Positions 39,807 through 48,818 of a stretch of DNA of 64,000 bases are shown here, piece after piece. This DNA is from JANYCG01 sp031386665 (GTDB lineage Bacteria > Pseudomonadota > Gammaproteobacteria > Burkholderiales > Burkholderiaceae_C), in assembly GCA_031386665.1 (NCBI GenBank), contig JANNCN010000082.1, positions 3,265-67,264 on the forward strand. Reading direction: 5' to 3'. A program made the translations under genes and the position numbers. Every line of letters starts with the position of its first letter. The stretch's first letter is position 1. The notes below the pieces were generated by a model. It saw only the letters and a program-made list of their open reading frames with translations, was not told the DNA's origin and searched no databases.

Positions 39807-40574
39807 CTAACTTCTTTTGCGAATCAAACGCACGCCAGGCATTTGATCGAGGTTTTGACCGATGACAGCCTCGCGCAGATTGCGTTGGGCCAGCCGCGAG
39901 TGTTCGCGCATCAGGCTCTCGGCTCGCGCACCCTCACGCCGCTCAATCGCGTCTAAAACCTGCCAGTGCTGGTCCTGCGCGACGATCAACATGTCGCGCG
40001 CTTTGGGCGCATTGGCCTGAACCACCACAAACCCTGACGGCGATGCAAAGGGCAAGGCGCAAACGCGCTCAAGCTCTTTGGCGATCACGGCGCTGCCGGA
40101 CATTTCACTGAGCAGCGCATGATATTTTTCATTCAGTGTGACGTAAGCGCCCAGGGCTTCGTCATTCAGCGCCGGCTCACCCAGCACAGCGTCAATGGCG
40201 AGCAAAGTTTCTCGCGCTTCGGCCAGCAACACAGGCGCTGCGCTGCGTTCGGCGGTCAAGCGTGCAGACAGTCCTTCCAGGGTGCCGCGCAGCTCAATGG
40301 CCTCAGACACATCGCGCTCTGAAAACGTCTTGACGGCGTAGCCCCCATTCGGCAGCGCATCCAGCAGACCTTCTTGCTCCAAGCGCACCAGCGCCGCCCG
40401 AATCGGTGTGCGGGAAAAGCCTAACTTTTCGACCACCGACAATTCGGCAATGCGCGCGCCGCCCGGCAATTCACCGCTGAAAATCATCTCTCGCAGTCGC
40501 AATTGGGCCTTCAACTGCACGCTAGCGGCTACCTCAGTAAAGCCTGCAAGTGGCAACTTGACGGAAAACACCAT
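39807..40574 (-). CDS. GntR/FCD family regulator, VanR-like
   Basis: About 255 residues. The N-terminal winged helix covers about 15-80 (LREMIFSGELPGGARIAELSVVEKLGFSRTPIRAALVRLEQEGLL) and the C-terminal FCD ligand domain has the usual EAIELRGTLEGLSARL, LNEKYHALL and the metal-binding histidine region HWQVLDAIERREGARAESLMREH. ATG 40574 is chosen since the upstream frame overlaps the oxygenase gene. It lies between the oxygenase and its reductase; in vanillate operons VanR represses vanAB until vanillate binds. The candidate operator is AATTGTATACATTG at 41697-41710. Confidence 0.9.
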   Translation of the reverse strand: MVFSVKLPLAGFTEVAASVQLKAQLRLREMIFSGELPGGARIAELSVVEKLGFSRTPIRAALVRLEQEGLLDALPNGGYAVKTFSERDVSEAIELRGTLEGLSARLTAERSAAPVLLAEARETLLAIDAVLGEPALNDEALGAYVTLNEKYHALLSEMSGSAVIAKELERVCALPFASPSGFVVVQANAPKARDMLIVAQDQHWQVLDAIERREGARAESLMREHSRLAQRNLREAVIGQNLDQMPGVRLIRKRS

Positions 40575-40579
40575 GTCGT

Positions 40580-41689
40580 TCAAGCGGTTTGGCGAATTGG
40601 AATCACGCTGTTCCCTGCCGATTCTTTGGCGACCAAGCCGTCGATCAAGCGCCTTGCCCACATGGAGCCTGCGTCAATGTTGAGGTTGTAAAACTTGTGA
40701 TCAGGGTGGTCTTCCATCGCCTTTTGCTGGGCCTCGAGAACATGCTCGTCCTCTCTGAAAATATTCGCAACGCCTTCACGCAACTGGTGCGTCAAACGCT
40801 GCTCTCCCAGGCAGTAATTGCGCGCAAACGCCCAAAAGTACAGGCAAGTGCTGTCAGTCTCAGGCGTGATGGTGTTAAGCACATAGCCATTCACACCGCG
40901 TGACCGCTGGCTTGTCGTGCGGTCACCCGCGTTGCCCCCGGCCGGAATGGCTCCGGTTCCGGTTTCTGCTACGCCCACGTCAATGTTCACGGTGCAGGGC
41001 GCTTCAAATTTGATGATTTGCCAGCGGTCTACTGGGCCTTGGTAGCCTAACGCGTGTTCAATTTGCCCAGCCCAAAATGGCGGTGCTTCGATGTTTTCCA
41101 TCCAACGCGTCACTGTGGCGGTTCTGTCACCGTGGGTTGCTACAAACGGCGCTTCGGCCACGGCCTGCTGGCCAATGCTGGAGCCATGCACGAAAGTTTC
41201 GTGCGTCAAGTCCATCAGGTTGTCAACCACCAGGCGGTAGTCACAGTTGACGCGAATCATCTTGCCGTCGCCCGCCCACGCCGGGTCGTCGTTCCAGTGC
41301 ATGTCGGGGATCAAAGCCGGGTCGGCCTTGCCCGGATCGCCTGGCCAAACCCAAACAAATCGATATTTCTCCACCACCGGAAAACTGCGCACACAGGCAG
41401 ATGGGTTCAGTGTCTCCTGGCTTGGCATGTGGGTGCAACGGCCCTGTGCGTTGTAGACCAGCCCGTGGTAGCCGCAAGTCACCTCATCGCCCTTCAAGTG
41501 ACCCAAACTCAGGGGCATGAGGCGATGCCAGCACGCGTCTTCAAGTGCCGCCACGGTGCCATCAAGTTTGCGGAATATCACGATTTTTTGGTTGCACAAA
41601 GTTCGCGGCATCAGCGTGCGACCGACCTCCACGTCGTAAGCGGCGGCGTACCAGGCATTGAGTGGAAACGTGGATTTTGACGGCTTCAT
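40580..41689 (-). CDS. Rieske oxygenase alpha subunit, VanA-like
   Basis: 369 residues, aligned along its length with vanillate O-demethylase oxygenase (FPLNAWYAAAYDVEVG at the N-terminus). The Rieske motif is DACWHRLMPLSLG, then VTCGYHGLVYNAQG (Cys-x-His and Cys-x2-His). The mononuclear iron site lies in DNLMDLTHETFVHGSS (two His, with a later Asp). VanA enzymes remove O-methyl groups from vanillate or related methoxybenzoates, giving formaldehyde. ATG 41689 (MKPSKSTFPLNAW) is preferred to the longer frame from 41773. The first Rieske His is preceded by Cys-Trp instead of the more usual Cys-Pro. Confidence 0.93.
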   Translation of the reverse strand: MKPSKSTFPLNAWYAAAYDVEVGRTLMPRTLCNQKIVIFRKLDGTVAALEDACWHRLMPLSLGHLKGDEVTCGYHGLVYNAQGRCTHMPSQETLNPSACVRSFPVVEKYRFVWVWPGDPGKADPALIPDMHWNDDPAWAGDGKMIRVNCDYRLVVDNLMDLTHETFVHGSSIGQQAVAEAPFVATHGDRTATVTRWMENIEAPPFWAGQIEHALGYQGPVDRWQIIKFEAPCTVNIDVGVAETGTGAIPAGGNAGDRTTSQRSRGVNGYVLNTITPETDSTCLYFWAFARNYCLGEQRLTHQLREGVANIFREDEHVLEAQQKAMEDHPDHKFYNLNIDAGSMWARRLIDGLVAKESAGNSVIPIRQTA

Positions 41690-41696
41690 GAATACG

Positions 41697-41710
41697 AATT
41701 GTATACATTG
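41697..41710. promoter_or_regulatory. Probable GntR/FCD operator
   Basis: AATTGTATACATTG is a nearly perfect palindrome around GTATAC, 8 bp upstream of the oxygenase start and 120 bp from the divergent MetE-like gene. FCD-type GntR proteins commonly bind palindromes of the TTGTATACAA kind. The GntR gene of this cluster is the likely ligand-controlled repressor for both directions. Assigned by similarity and position only. Confidence 0.45.
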
Positions 41711-41831
41711 AAACTGAAATTTAACTATTTTTTGGCCGAAAATCAGCTTTTCAAACGTTTCTGTATTCATCAAATCAAATTTTGATGCATTAACATGGCC
41801 GTGAAATCACACAAACCAACGGAAGAACACC

Positions 41832-42938
41832 ATGACCCAGCTCCCCGCACGCTACGACCATGTCGGCAGCTTTTTGCGTCCCAAATTTCTGCTGGAGGCG
41901 CGCGAGCAAGCTGCCAAAGGCAGCATCACACCCGAACAATTGCGCCTGGTTGAGGACAAGGCCATTGCTGAAATCGTCAAATTCCAAGAAGACGTGGGTC
42001 TGAAAAGCATCACCGATGGCGAGTTTCGCCGCACCTACTTTCACACTGACTTTCTGGCCCAGTTGGGCGGCGTGGAAGTGGGGATTCCGTTCACGGTGAA
42101 ACGGCCCGACGGCAGCGAGGAGTTGGCCCCACCGGTGATGAAAGTCGTGGACAAAGTTCGGCATGCCAAAAACATCCAATTGGCGGATTTTCAGTTTTTA
42201 AAATCCCAAGTCACTGCAGGCCTCACGCCCAAGGTCACGATTCCGTCGCCCACCATGTTGCATTTTCGGGGCGGGCGTGCAGGCATTAGCAAGCAGCATT
42301 ACCCAGAGCTGGACCCCGATTTTTACCAGGACGTTGCCAATGCCTATGGCGACGAACTGCGTTCGCTGGCCGCTGCCGGGTGCAACTACGTGCAGATGGA
42401 CGACACCAACCTGGCCTACCTGTGCGATGAAAAAATGCGCGAAGCCGCACGCCAGCGGGGTGATGACCCCAACGAGCTGCCGCACCGCTATGCCAAGTTC
42501 ATCAACTTGGTGGTGGCGCAAAAACCTGCGAGCATGACCCTGGCCATGCACTTGTGCCGTGGCAACTTCAAAAGCACGCACGCGGCCAGCGGCAACTACG
42601 AACCCGTCGCCGAAGCCCTGCTCAAGGAAATGAACATCGACGCCTATTTCATGGAATACGACGACGACCGCAGCGGCGACTTCAAGCCCCTGCGTTACCT
42701 GTCCAAAGGCAAAACTGTGGTGCTGGGATTGGTGACCACCAAGTTTGGCGCAATGGAGAGCAAAGACGACCTGAAACGCCGCATTGACGAAGCCTCGCGC
42801 TACGCGCCGATGGACCAGTTGGCGCTGTCACCTCAGTGCGGCTTTTCCAGCACGGTGCATGGCAACGACATTGCCGTGGAAGCACAGCGCGCCAAGTTGC
42901 GTCTGGTGATTGAAACCGCACAGGAAGTTTGGGGCTAA
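41832..42938 (+). CDS. MetE C-terminal-like (cobalamin-independent methionine synthase family) protein
   Basis: 368 residues matching the C-terminal catalytic domain of MetE and the YxjG/YxjH type. The start DHVGSFLRPKFLLEAREQAA is typical. Zinc-site candidates are the His of DHVGSF, Cys in LCRGNFKS and Cys in LSPQCGFSS near 340. A conserved DGEFRRTYFHTDF segment is near 60. These proteins move methyl groups to thiols, mostly homocysteine. It is divergent from the VanA-like operon and shares its intergenic operator, so it could take methyl groups released or tied to aromatic O-demethylation. VanA itself frees formaldehyde, however, so the link is only contextual. Confidence 0.85.
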   Translation: MTQLPARYDHVGSFLRPKFLLEAREQAAKGSITPEQLRLVEDKAIAEIVKFQEDVGLKSITDGEFRRTYFHTDFLAQLGGVEVGIPFTVKRPDGSEELAPPVMKVVDKVRHAKNIQLADFQFLKSQVTAGLTPKVTIPSPTMLHFRGGRAGISKQHYPELDPDFYQDVANAYGDELRSLAAAGCNYVQMDDTNLAYLCDEKMREAARQRGDDPNELPHRYAKFINLVVAQKPASMTLAMHLCRGNFKSTHAASGNYEPVAEALLKEMNIDAYFMEYDDDRSGDFKPLRYLSKGKTVVLGLVTTKFGAMESKDDLKRRIDEASRYAPMDQLALSPQCGFSSTVHGNDIAVEAQRAKLRLVIETAQEVWG

Positions 42939-43029
42939 AGCGCCTGGGGGGTGGCAGGCTTAACCAGAATGGGCTGGGCCGGTCTCGGCTGATTGCTTGG
43001 AAAATTTGTCCAATTCAGCCCAACTTAAA

Positions 43030-43142
43030 TGCTATTATATATATAGCAATCTATTGATATAATTCGGGAGCTAGATGCCAATTTTATTAACAAATTGGCA
43101 TTTTTTTACCTGATGGAAATACTTGATATCACCGGCGATATC
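43030..43142 (-). repeat. Palindrome-capped interspersed repeat, copy C
   Basis: On the minus strand this begins with a nearly perfect 18-bp palindrome, GATATCACCGGCGATATC on the plus strand (43125-43142). Next come AAGTATTTCCATCAGG, TGCCAATTTGTTAATAAAAT, GGCATCTAGCTCCCGAATTA and finally the inverted pair TGCTATTATATATATAGCA (43030-43048). It lies between two plus-strand genes, the only copy not in a convergent gap. The palindrome core CACCGG(T/C)G is shared with copy D. Confidence 0.75.
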
Positions 43143-43220
43143 ACTTTGATTTTTTCGACCTAATACTTGCAGCTTGCTACCATGGGTGTCACCCACCAAC
43201 AGCCATGGAGACAAACTGCC

Positions 43221-44792
43221 GTGAACCCATCCATCACCCGCCAAACTTTGGGCGACTTGTTGCGGCGCACCGCCCAGCGCGATCCCCACAAACTGGCCAT
43301 TCGCTGTGGATCGACCGACTGGACTTACCGCGGATTTGATGATGTATGCAACCGTTTTGCAGCGGGGCTTGCAAGCTTGGGCGTGGGTGTGGGCGACCGC
43401 GTGGCGGTTTTGGCACGCAATTCGCACGGTTTTGCGGCATTGCGTTTTGCCGTCGCGCGCCTAGGAGCTGTGCTGGTGCCGATCAACTTCATGCTCAACA
43501 GCGTTGAGGCGCATTTCATACTCGACCACTCTGAATCCAAGTTGCTGTGCACCGACTCAGGCCTTGCCGATTTAGCCCGCAGCGCCAGTGCTGGCACGGC
43601 GGTGCAACAGCTTGTCTGGCTGCCCAGCGAAGACGCAAGCAGCCCGCCGCCCAGCATGGTCACTTTTGATGCGTTACTGCAACACGGCAGCGCCCTGCCC
43701 GATGTCGATTTGAATGGCGCCATGCTGGCCCAGATCATTTACACCAGCGGCACAGAGTCGCGTCCCAAGGGGGCCATGTTGAGCCACAATGCGGTGATTT
43801 CAGAGTACGTCACCTGCTTGGTGGATGTGGAAATCACACACAAAGACGTGATGCTGCACGCCTTGCCGCTGTACCACTGCGCGCAGCTTGACGTGTTTTT
43901 TGGGCCTTGTGTGTACGTAGGCGCCAGCAACGTCATCACAGGCAAGCCCACAGCAGACAATTTGCTGGCGCTATTGGCCGGGCAAAAGATCAACTCCTTC
44001 TTTGCTCCGCCCACGGTCTGGATTTCATTGCTGCGGGCTGCTCAGTTTGACACCACAGATTTGTCGCAATTGCGCAAAGGCTACTACGGCGCGTCCATCA
44101 TGCCGGTTGAGGTTCTGAAAGAAATTCAGGCCCGCTTGCCCCAAGTTCGGCTGTGGAATCTCTACGGTCAAACGGAAATTGCGCCTATGGCAACCGTGTT
44201 GCGACCCGAGGATCAGTTGCGCAAAGCGGGATCGGCTGGCAAGCAGGTGTTGAATGTCGAAACCCGCATCGTCGATGACCTGATGAACGACGTGGCGGTG
44301 GGGGAAATTGGTGAAATTGTGCACCGCTCGCCTCAATTGCTCTCGGGCTATTTCAAGGACGAAGAAAAGACCCGCGCCGCATTTGAAGGCGGCTGGTTTC
44401 ACAGCGGCGATTTGGGCGTGATTGACGATGAAGGCTTCATCACCGTGGTGGATCGCAAGAAGGACATGATCAAAACAGGCGGAGAAAACGTCGCCAGCCG
44501 TGAAGTTGAAGAAGCGCTTTATGGCATTGCAGGCGTGTCAGAAGCGGCCGTGATCGGGTTGCCAGACCCCCGCTGGATCGAAGCTGTCACGGCGATCGTC
44601 GTGGCAAAGCCGGGGCACACGCTGGTTGAAAAAGATGTACTGGTCGCGCTGGCCCAGAAGTTGGCGCACTTCAAGGTGCCCAAACGCATTATTTTTACCG
44701 ACACTTTGCCCAAGAATCCCAGCGGCAAGTTGCTGAAACGCGAGCTCAGATTGAAATACCAGGCGCAGGTTCAAACTGAATTGAAAACTTAA
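43221..44792 (+). CDS. Acyl-CoA synthetase, AMP-binding superfamily
   Basis: About 523 residues. ATP motif IIYTSGTESRPKGAMLSHNA at about 173-192 (with Glu for the usual Gly-Thr position), LYGQTEIAP at about 311, GWFHSGDLGVIDDEGF and VDRKKDMIKTGGENVASREVEE for the hinge, and the C-terminal lysine in NPSGKLLKRELR. It makes CoA thioesters of a carboxylic acid through an acyl-adenylate. The best start is GTG 43221 (GGAG ten bases upstream); ATG 43182 and TTG 43167 are alternatives. Downstream of the MetE-like gene and near an aromatic oxygenase, a benzoate- or fatty-acid-like substrate is plausible but unproven. Confidence 0.9.
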   Translation: MNPSITRQTLGDLLRRTAQRDPHKLAIRCGSTDWTYRGFDDVCNRFAAGLASLGVGVGDRVAVLARNSHGFAALRFAVARLGAVLVPINFMLNSVEAHFILDHSESKLLCTDSGLADLARSASAGTAVQQLVWLPSEDASSPPPSMVTFDALLQHGSALPDVDLNGAMLAQIIYTSGTESRPKGAMLSHNAVISEYVTCLVDVEITHKDVMLHALPLYHCAQLDVFFGPCVYVGASNVITGKPTADNLLALLAGQKINSFFAPPTVWISLLRAAQFDTTDLSQLRKGYYGASIMPVEVLKEIQARLPQVRLWNLYGQTEIAPMATVLRPEDQLRKAGSAGKQVLNVETRIVDDLMNDVAVGEIGEIVHRSPQLLSGYFKDEEKTRAAFEGGWFHSGDLGVIDDEGFITVVDRKKDMIKTGGENVASREVEEALYGIAGVSEAAVIGLPDPRWIEAVTAIVVAKPGHTLVEKDVLVALAQKLAHFKVPKRIIFTDTLPKNPSGKLLKRELRLKYQAQVQTELKT

Positions 44793-44810
44793 GCAAGGGC
44801 GCACGAGGTC

Positions 44811-44850
44811 GCTAGTTGGCCTTAGCTGGCGCTAGGTGGCGCTAGGCGGC
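44811..44850. repeat. Four-unit 10-bp tandem repeat
   Basis: GCTAGTTGGC, CTTAGCTGGC, GCTAGGTGGC and GCTAGGCGGC lie head to tail. They span the stop codon of the convergent transporter gene (44832) and the 40 bp after the acyl-CoA synthetase. Copy number may vary between strains by slippage. Confidence 0.7.
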
Positions 44851-45716
44851 GTTACGGTTGATGGGCTGACTTTGGATGCATTCGAGATCACCAGTGCAAT
44901 GCCCAGCAGAATAGCCAAGGTGGCGCCTGCGAGCCGCCAGGTCAGAGGCTCTCCGATCAAAACCACCCCGCCCAGCGCGGCGATCACTGGCACGCTCAGT
45001 TGCACAGTTGCGGCATTGCTGGTTTTTAAATAGGGCAGCACTTTGTACCAAACGGCGTAGCCCACACCCGATGTGACTGCACCGGACAACACCGCGTACA
45101 CAAAGCCACCCTGGCTGATGGACTGCGAATTGATCATCAGCAGGCTGGCCCCCAGCGTGAAAGGTAGCGTTCGTAAAAAATTGCCCGCCGTTACCGCCAG
45201 CGGATTGGCCACGCCTTTGCCGCGCAGCGAGTAAACCCCCCACGCCACCCCAGCACCCAGCATGGACAAGGCACTCAAAAACGGTGGCGCTGCCAGGCCC
45301 GGCAACAAAAGCGCCACCAGCCCGGCCATCGCTAAAGCGAACCCAGCCAGCCGGATGCCCGTCAGGAGTTCGCCTTGCACCATGCCCCAGCCGATCATGG
45401 TGGCCTGCACCGCTCCAAACAGCAGCAGCGCCCCAGTGCCTGCTGGCAAGCGCATGTAGGCGACCGAAAAACCAATGGCGTAGCCGAAGAGCGCCAGCGC
45501 CGACACCCAGTTGCCGCCCCCCTTGCCCTTGCCTGGTTTGAACCCGCTGACCCCACAAAGCAAGCAGAGCATCAGGCTGGCAGACACGAGCCGGACAGTG
45601 GTGAAACTGGCCGCGTCCATGCCGGTGTGCAAAAGCGCCATGCGGCACAACAGCGAATTGCCCGCAAATGCGAGCAGGGCAATGGTGGTCAAAAGTAAGA
45701 GTTGGGGACGCTGCAT
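44832..45716 (-). CDS. EamA/DMT family transporter
   Basis: 294 residues with about ten membrane segments in two EamA repeats (TTIALLAFAGNSLLCRMALL in the first; MLGAGVAWGVYSLRGKGVANPLAV starting the second; PVIAALGGVVLIGEPLTWRLAGA near the end). Drug/metabolite exporters of this type move amino acids, nucleosides or other metabolites; substrate unknown. ATG 45716 is chosen because the first codons then directly begin the first membrane helix; upstream frame overlaps the next gene. It lies 11 bp after the spermidine-synthase-like gene, same strand. Confidence 0.9.
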   Translation of the reverse strand: MQRPQLLLLTTIALLAFAGNSLLCRMALLHTGMDAASFTTVRLVSASLMLCLLCGVSGFKPGKGKGGGNWVSALALFGYAIGFSVAYMRLPAGTGALLLFGAVQATMIGWGMVQGELLTGIRLAGFALAMAGLVALLLPGLAAPPFLSALSMLGAGVAWGVYSLRGKGVANPLAVTAGNFLRTLPFTLGASLLMINSQSISQGGFVYAVLSGAVTSGVGYAVWYKVLPYLKTSNAATVQLSVPVIAALGGVVLIGEPLTWRLAGATLAILLGIALVISNASKVSPSTVTPPSAT

Positions 45717-45727
45717 GGGGTGAAGAG

Positions 45728-46549
45728 TCAGCCAAACAAGGGTTCGAAATGAAGGCGATTTGTCACCCGGCGGGTCAGCGTTTCGCGGTGGACAGGGGCC
45801 AAAGCGGCCAACCTCGCATCGGCCTGGCGCATGGTGCCCATCAGATGGTCGGCCTGCGCACAAAATGCAATGCGGTTGCTGCTGGCATCGGTCAGCACGG
45901 ACCAAACGCCACCGTCAAAGGCCTTGCCCAACCGTGCCAATACGGGCTGGCACTGAGCGAGTTCGCTGTCCAGGTTGACCACCAGCACACCCCGCGGCGA
46001 CAAAAGCGAACGGCAGGCCTGAAAAAATACCGCGCTGCTGATGGCGGCGGGCGCACCATCAAAGTGAAATGCGTCCAGCAACACGGTGTCGTACTGGGCG
46101 TTTGACTTCACCGCGTTGTGCACAAACACAGCACCATCTGCCAGCAGCACCCTGAAGCGCATGCTGTCGGGTGGCAACAAAAAGCGCTCGCGCAGGGCGA
46201 CAACATGCGGATTGATCTCAAGGGCGGTAATGTCAGCGTTTGGCAGAGTCTTGTGACAGTACTTTGCCAAGGAACCACCACCCAAACCAATGATCAGCAC
46301 CGACTTTGGCTGGGCGTTGAACAGCAAACAGCGCATCATGGTGCGGGTGTATTCCAGCTCCAGCACGTTGGGGTCAGCCACGCGCATGGCGCTTTGGACC
46401 GTCGCCATGTCAAAACGAAGCTGCAAGCAGCCCGCGGTCTCATCGACAAATGGGCGCATGCCAGCAGGGTCTTGCTGCGTCACGAAATCCAGCGGCAGGG
46501 GGGCAAAGCTTGGGTTCATGCGGTACAGTGATCTTAGTGCGATTTTCAT
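45728..46549 (-). CDS. Spermidine synthase-like methyltransferase-fold protein
   Basis: 273 residues. SAM-type Rossmann motif VLIIGLGGGSLAKYCHKTLP at about 84-103, then ITALEINPHVVALRERF and VLLADGAVFVHNAV, and YDTVLLDAFHFDGAPAAISS, the positions used for aminopropyl transfer in spermidine synthase. The N-terminal beta hairpin domain is short. Such orphan spermidine-synthase-like proteins are widespread and their activity is often unknown. ATG 46549 is 17 bp from the divergent gene start; ATG 46519 (MNPSFAPLPLDF) is an alternative that leaves more room for promoters. Confidence 0.8.
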   Translation of the reverse strand: MKIALRSLYRMNPSFAPLPLDFVTQQDPAGMRPFVDETAGCLQLRFDMATVQSAMRVADPNVLELEYTRTMMRCLLFNAQPKSVLIIGLGGGSLAKYCHKTLPNADITALEINPHVVALRERFLLPPDSMRFRVLLADGAVFVHNAVKSNAQYDTVLLDAFHFDGAPAAISSAVFFQACRSLLSPRGVLVVNLDSELAQCQPVLARLGKAFDGGVWSVLTDASSNRIAFCAQADHLMGTMRQADARLAALAPVHRETLTRRVTNRLHFEPLFG

Positions 46550-46566
46550 TCAAAAGGACTCAACAC

Positions 46567-47703
46567 ATGTCAGACTTTTCAACCAGCGGCCTGCAACTTC
46601 GATCGCTGATCAAACCCACTGGTGAGCTGGAGCTGTCGCTGGCTGTGGTCGATACACCCAATCCTGTTGACGACGAGGTGCTGATTCGCGTTGAGGCAAC
46701 GCCCATCAACCCGTCTGACATTGGCTTGCTGTTTGGCCCTGCTGACATGGCCGCCGCTACTTATTCAGGCTCCGCTGCGCAGCCCATCGTGACCGCGCCC
46801 GTGCCCGAGCGGGCCATGAAAGCGATGGCTGGGCGCATGGGGCAATCCCTTGCGGTGGGTAACGAAGGGGCTGGCACGGTGGTGGCCGCTGGGCCATCGC
46901 CCAAAGCGCAGGTCTTGTTGGGCAAAAAGGTGTCGGTGATTGCAGGCGCCATGTACGCGCAGTTTCGCATTGCCAAGGCCAACGCCTGCCTGGTGCTACC
47001 GTCGGATGCCACTGCCGCTGATGGCGCATCGTGTTACGTCAACCCGCTGACCGCCTTAGGGTTTGTTGAAACCATGAAGCTTGAAAAGCACAGCGCTTTG
47101 GTGCACACCGCGGCCGCGTCCAATCTGGGGCAAATGCTGTTAAAGATTTGCCAGAAGGACGGCATCAATCTGGTCAACATTGTGCGCAAACCCGAGCAAG
47201 AAGCCCTGCTGCGGGGCCTGGGTGCCCAATGGGTTTGCAACGCCAGGTCGCCCAGCTTCATGGACGATCTGACTCAGGCTTTGGTCGAAACCGGTGCCAC
47301 TTTGGCGTTTGACGCAACCGGCGGCGGCAAGCTGGCGGGACAAATTTTGACCTGCATGGAGGCCGCCCTGAACCGCACCGCCAAAGAATACAGCCGCTAT
47401 GGCTCACCCATTCACAAGCAGGTGTACCTTTATGGCAACCTCGACATGGCACCCACCGAATTCAACCGCGCCTTTGGCATGGCTTGGGGCGTTGGCGGCT
47501 GGCTGGTGTTTCCGTTCTTGGTTAAGTTGTCGGCTGAACAAAACGCCAGCCTGCGCGCCCGCGTGGCGGCAGAACTCAAAACCACGTTTGCCAGCCACTA
47601 CACACAGGAAATCTCCCTGGCAGAGGCGCTGCAGCCTGCTGCCGTCAAAGCGTATGGCCTGCGGGCAACGGGTGCCAAATACCTGATCAACCCCAGTCTT
47701 TGA
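46567..47703 (+). CDS. Zinc-independent medium-chain dehydrogenase/reductase
   Basis: 378 residues. N-terminal GroES-like fold (VDDEVLIRVEATPINPSDIGLLFG at about 36-59), then the NAD(P) Rossmann part (LVHTAAASNLGQMLLKICQ near 178-196, LAFDATGGGKLAGQIL near 250-265). The zinc-binding Cys/His pattern of alcohol dehydrogenases is absent, so a quinone-reductase or enoyl-reductase-like activity is likely. It carries extra loops (MAAATYSGSAAQPIVTAPVPE) relative to short family members. AGGA precedes ATG 46567. It is 70 bp before a Bug gene on the same strand, possibly one operon. Confidence 0.88.
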   Translation: MSDFSTSGLQLRSLIKPTGELELSLAVVDTPNPVDDEVLIRVEATPINPSDIGLLFGPADMAAATYSGSAAQPIVTAPVPERAMKAMAGRMGQSLAVGNEGAGTVVAAGPSPKAQVLLGKKVSVIAGAMYAQFRIAKANACLVLPSDATAADGASCYVNPLTALGFVETMKLEKHSALVHTAAASNLGQMLLKICQKDGINLVNIVRKPEQEALLRGLGAQWVCNARSPSFMDDLTQALVETGATLAFDATGGGKLAGQILTCMEAALNRTAKEYSRYGSPIHKQVYLYGNLDMAPTEFNRAFGMAWGVGGWLVFPFLVKLSAEQNASLRARVAAELKTTFASHYTQEISLAEALQPAAVKAYGLRATGAKYLINPSL

Positions 47704-47773
47704 TCGAACAATCACGGTCGCAGTTGGCGTCGTGACCATGGTTTCAAAAGCGAAATCACAACCGAAGACAAAT

Positions 47774-48760
47774 ATGACCTCTCGCCGCAAATTTCTGGAC
47801 ACCTCGGCCCTTGCCGTCCTGTCAGCCACGGGGCTGGGCAGCCACAAGCAAGCGAAGGCTCAGGCCTGGCCCAACCAGCCAGTCCGAATCATCGTGCCCT
47901 TCCCGCCGGGCGGCACGTCAGACATGATTGCCCGCATCATCTCCAAACCCCTGGGCGACGCGCTGGGCACGACCGTCATAGTTGAAAACCGCACGGGGGC
48001 CAATGGCAGTGTGGGCGCCGGCGTGGTTGCCCAAGCCACCGACAGCCACACCATGCTGCTGTCTGACATGGGGTCGGTCGCTCTGGCGCATGTGATCACC
48101 AAAGCGTTGCCCTACAAGGCCGATGACCTCAAGGGCGTGACCATGCTGGCCTATTCGCCGCACATGCTGGTCGCCACGCCCTCGTTGCCAGCCAACACAC
48201 TGCAGGAGCTGGTGGCGCTGTCCAAAAAGACCAAAATCAACGTGGCCAGCAGCGGCACAGGGTCGCCCAACCACCTGGGCATGGTCGAGATCGCGCAGGC
48301 CACGGGCATGCAATGGCAGCATGTCCCTTACCGAGGCGGCGCGCAGTCCGTCGCAGACACGGCCGCAGGCGTGACCCATGTGGTGCTTAACGGCATGCTG
48401 GCAACGCTGCCGCTGGTCAGCGCGGGGCGACTCAAAGTGATTGGCATCAGCAAACGCACGCGAATGGCGCTGGTAAGCCAAATGCCCACCATTGCCGAGC
48501 AAGGCTTGTCCACCTTCGAGTCGGGCACCTACCAGGGCATTGCCGTGGCCAGCAGCATGCCCAAGGCAGCGGTGGCCAAGGTCAGCGCCGCCTTGATCGC
48601 CGTGATTCGTTCACCCGATATCCGCGCAAGGTTGGTGCAGGCGGGTGCCGAGGTGATGACCTCCACCCCCGCCGAACTGAGCGCCTTTATCGTAGCAGAG
48701 CGCAAACGCTGGAGCGGCGTGATCGAGCGCGCGGGCAAGCAGCTTGAAGGCACAGCGTGA
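47774..48760 (+). CDS. Bug/TctC family binding protein with Tat-type signal
   Basis: About 328 residues. The N-terminus MTSRRKFLDTSALAVLSATG has a twin-arginine motif (SRRKFLD), which points to Tat export, unusual but known for some Bug proteins. Family blocks are WPNQPVRIIVPFPPGGTSDMIAR, VIVENRTGANGSVGAGVVAQ and HVPYRGGAQSVADTAAGVTH. Starts at 47732 or 47738 would add residues before the twin arginines. It is followed by a remnant of a malate/lactate dehydrogenase (48819), a gene pair often seen together. Confidence 0.87.
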   Translation: MTSRRKFLDTSALAVLSATGLGSHKQAKAQAWPNQPVRIIVPFPPGGTSDMIARIISKPLGDALGTTVIVENRTGANGSVGAGVVAQATDSHTMLLSDMGSVALAHVITKALPYKADDLKGVTMLAYSPHMLVATPSLPANTLQELVALSKKTKINVASSGTGSPNHLGMVEIAQATGMQWQHVPYRGGAQSVADTAAGVTHVVLNGMLATLPLVSAGRLKVIGISKRTRMALVSQMPTIAEQGLSTFESGTYQGIAVASSMPKAAVAKVSAALIAVIRSPDIRARLVQAGAEVMTSTPAELSAFIVAERKRWSGVIERAGKQLEGTA

Positions 48761-48818
48761 TGCACGACATGACGCTCGACATGACAGTCAATAGGACGAT
48801 CCGGGCAACTTTCAGACC

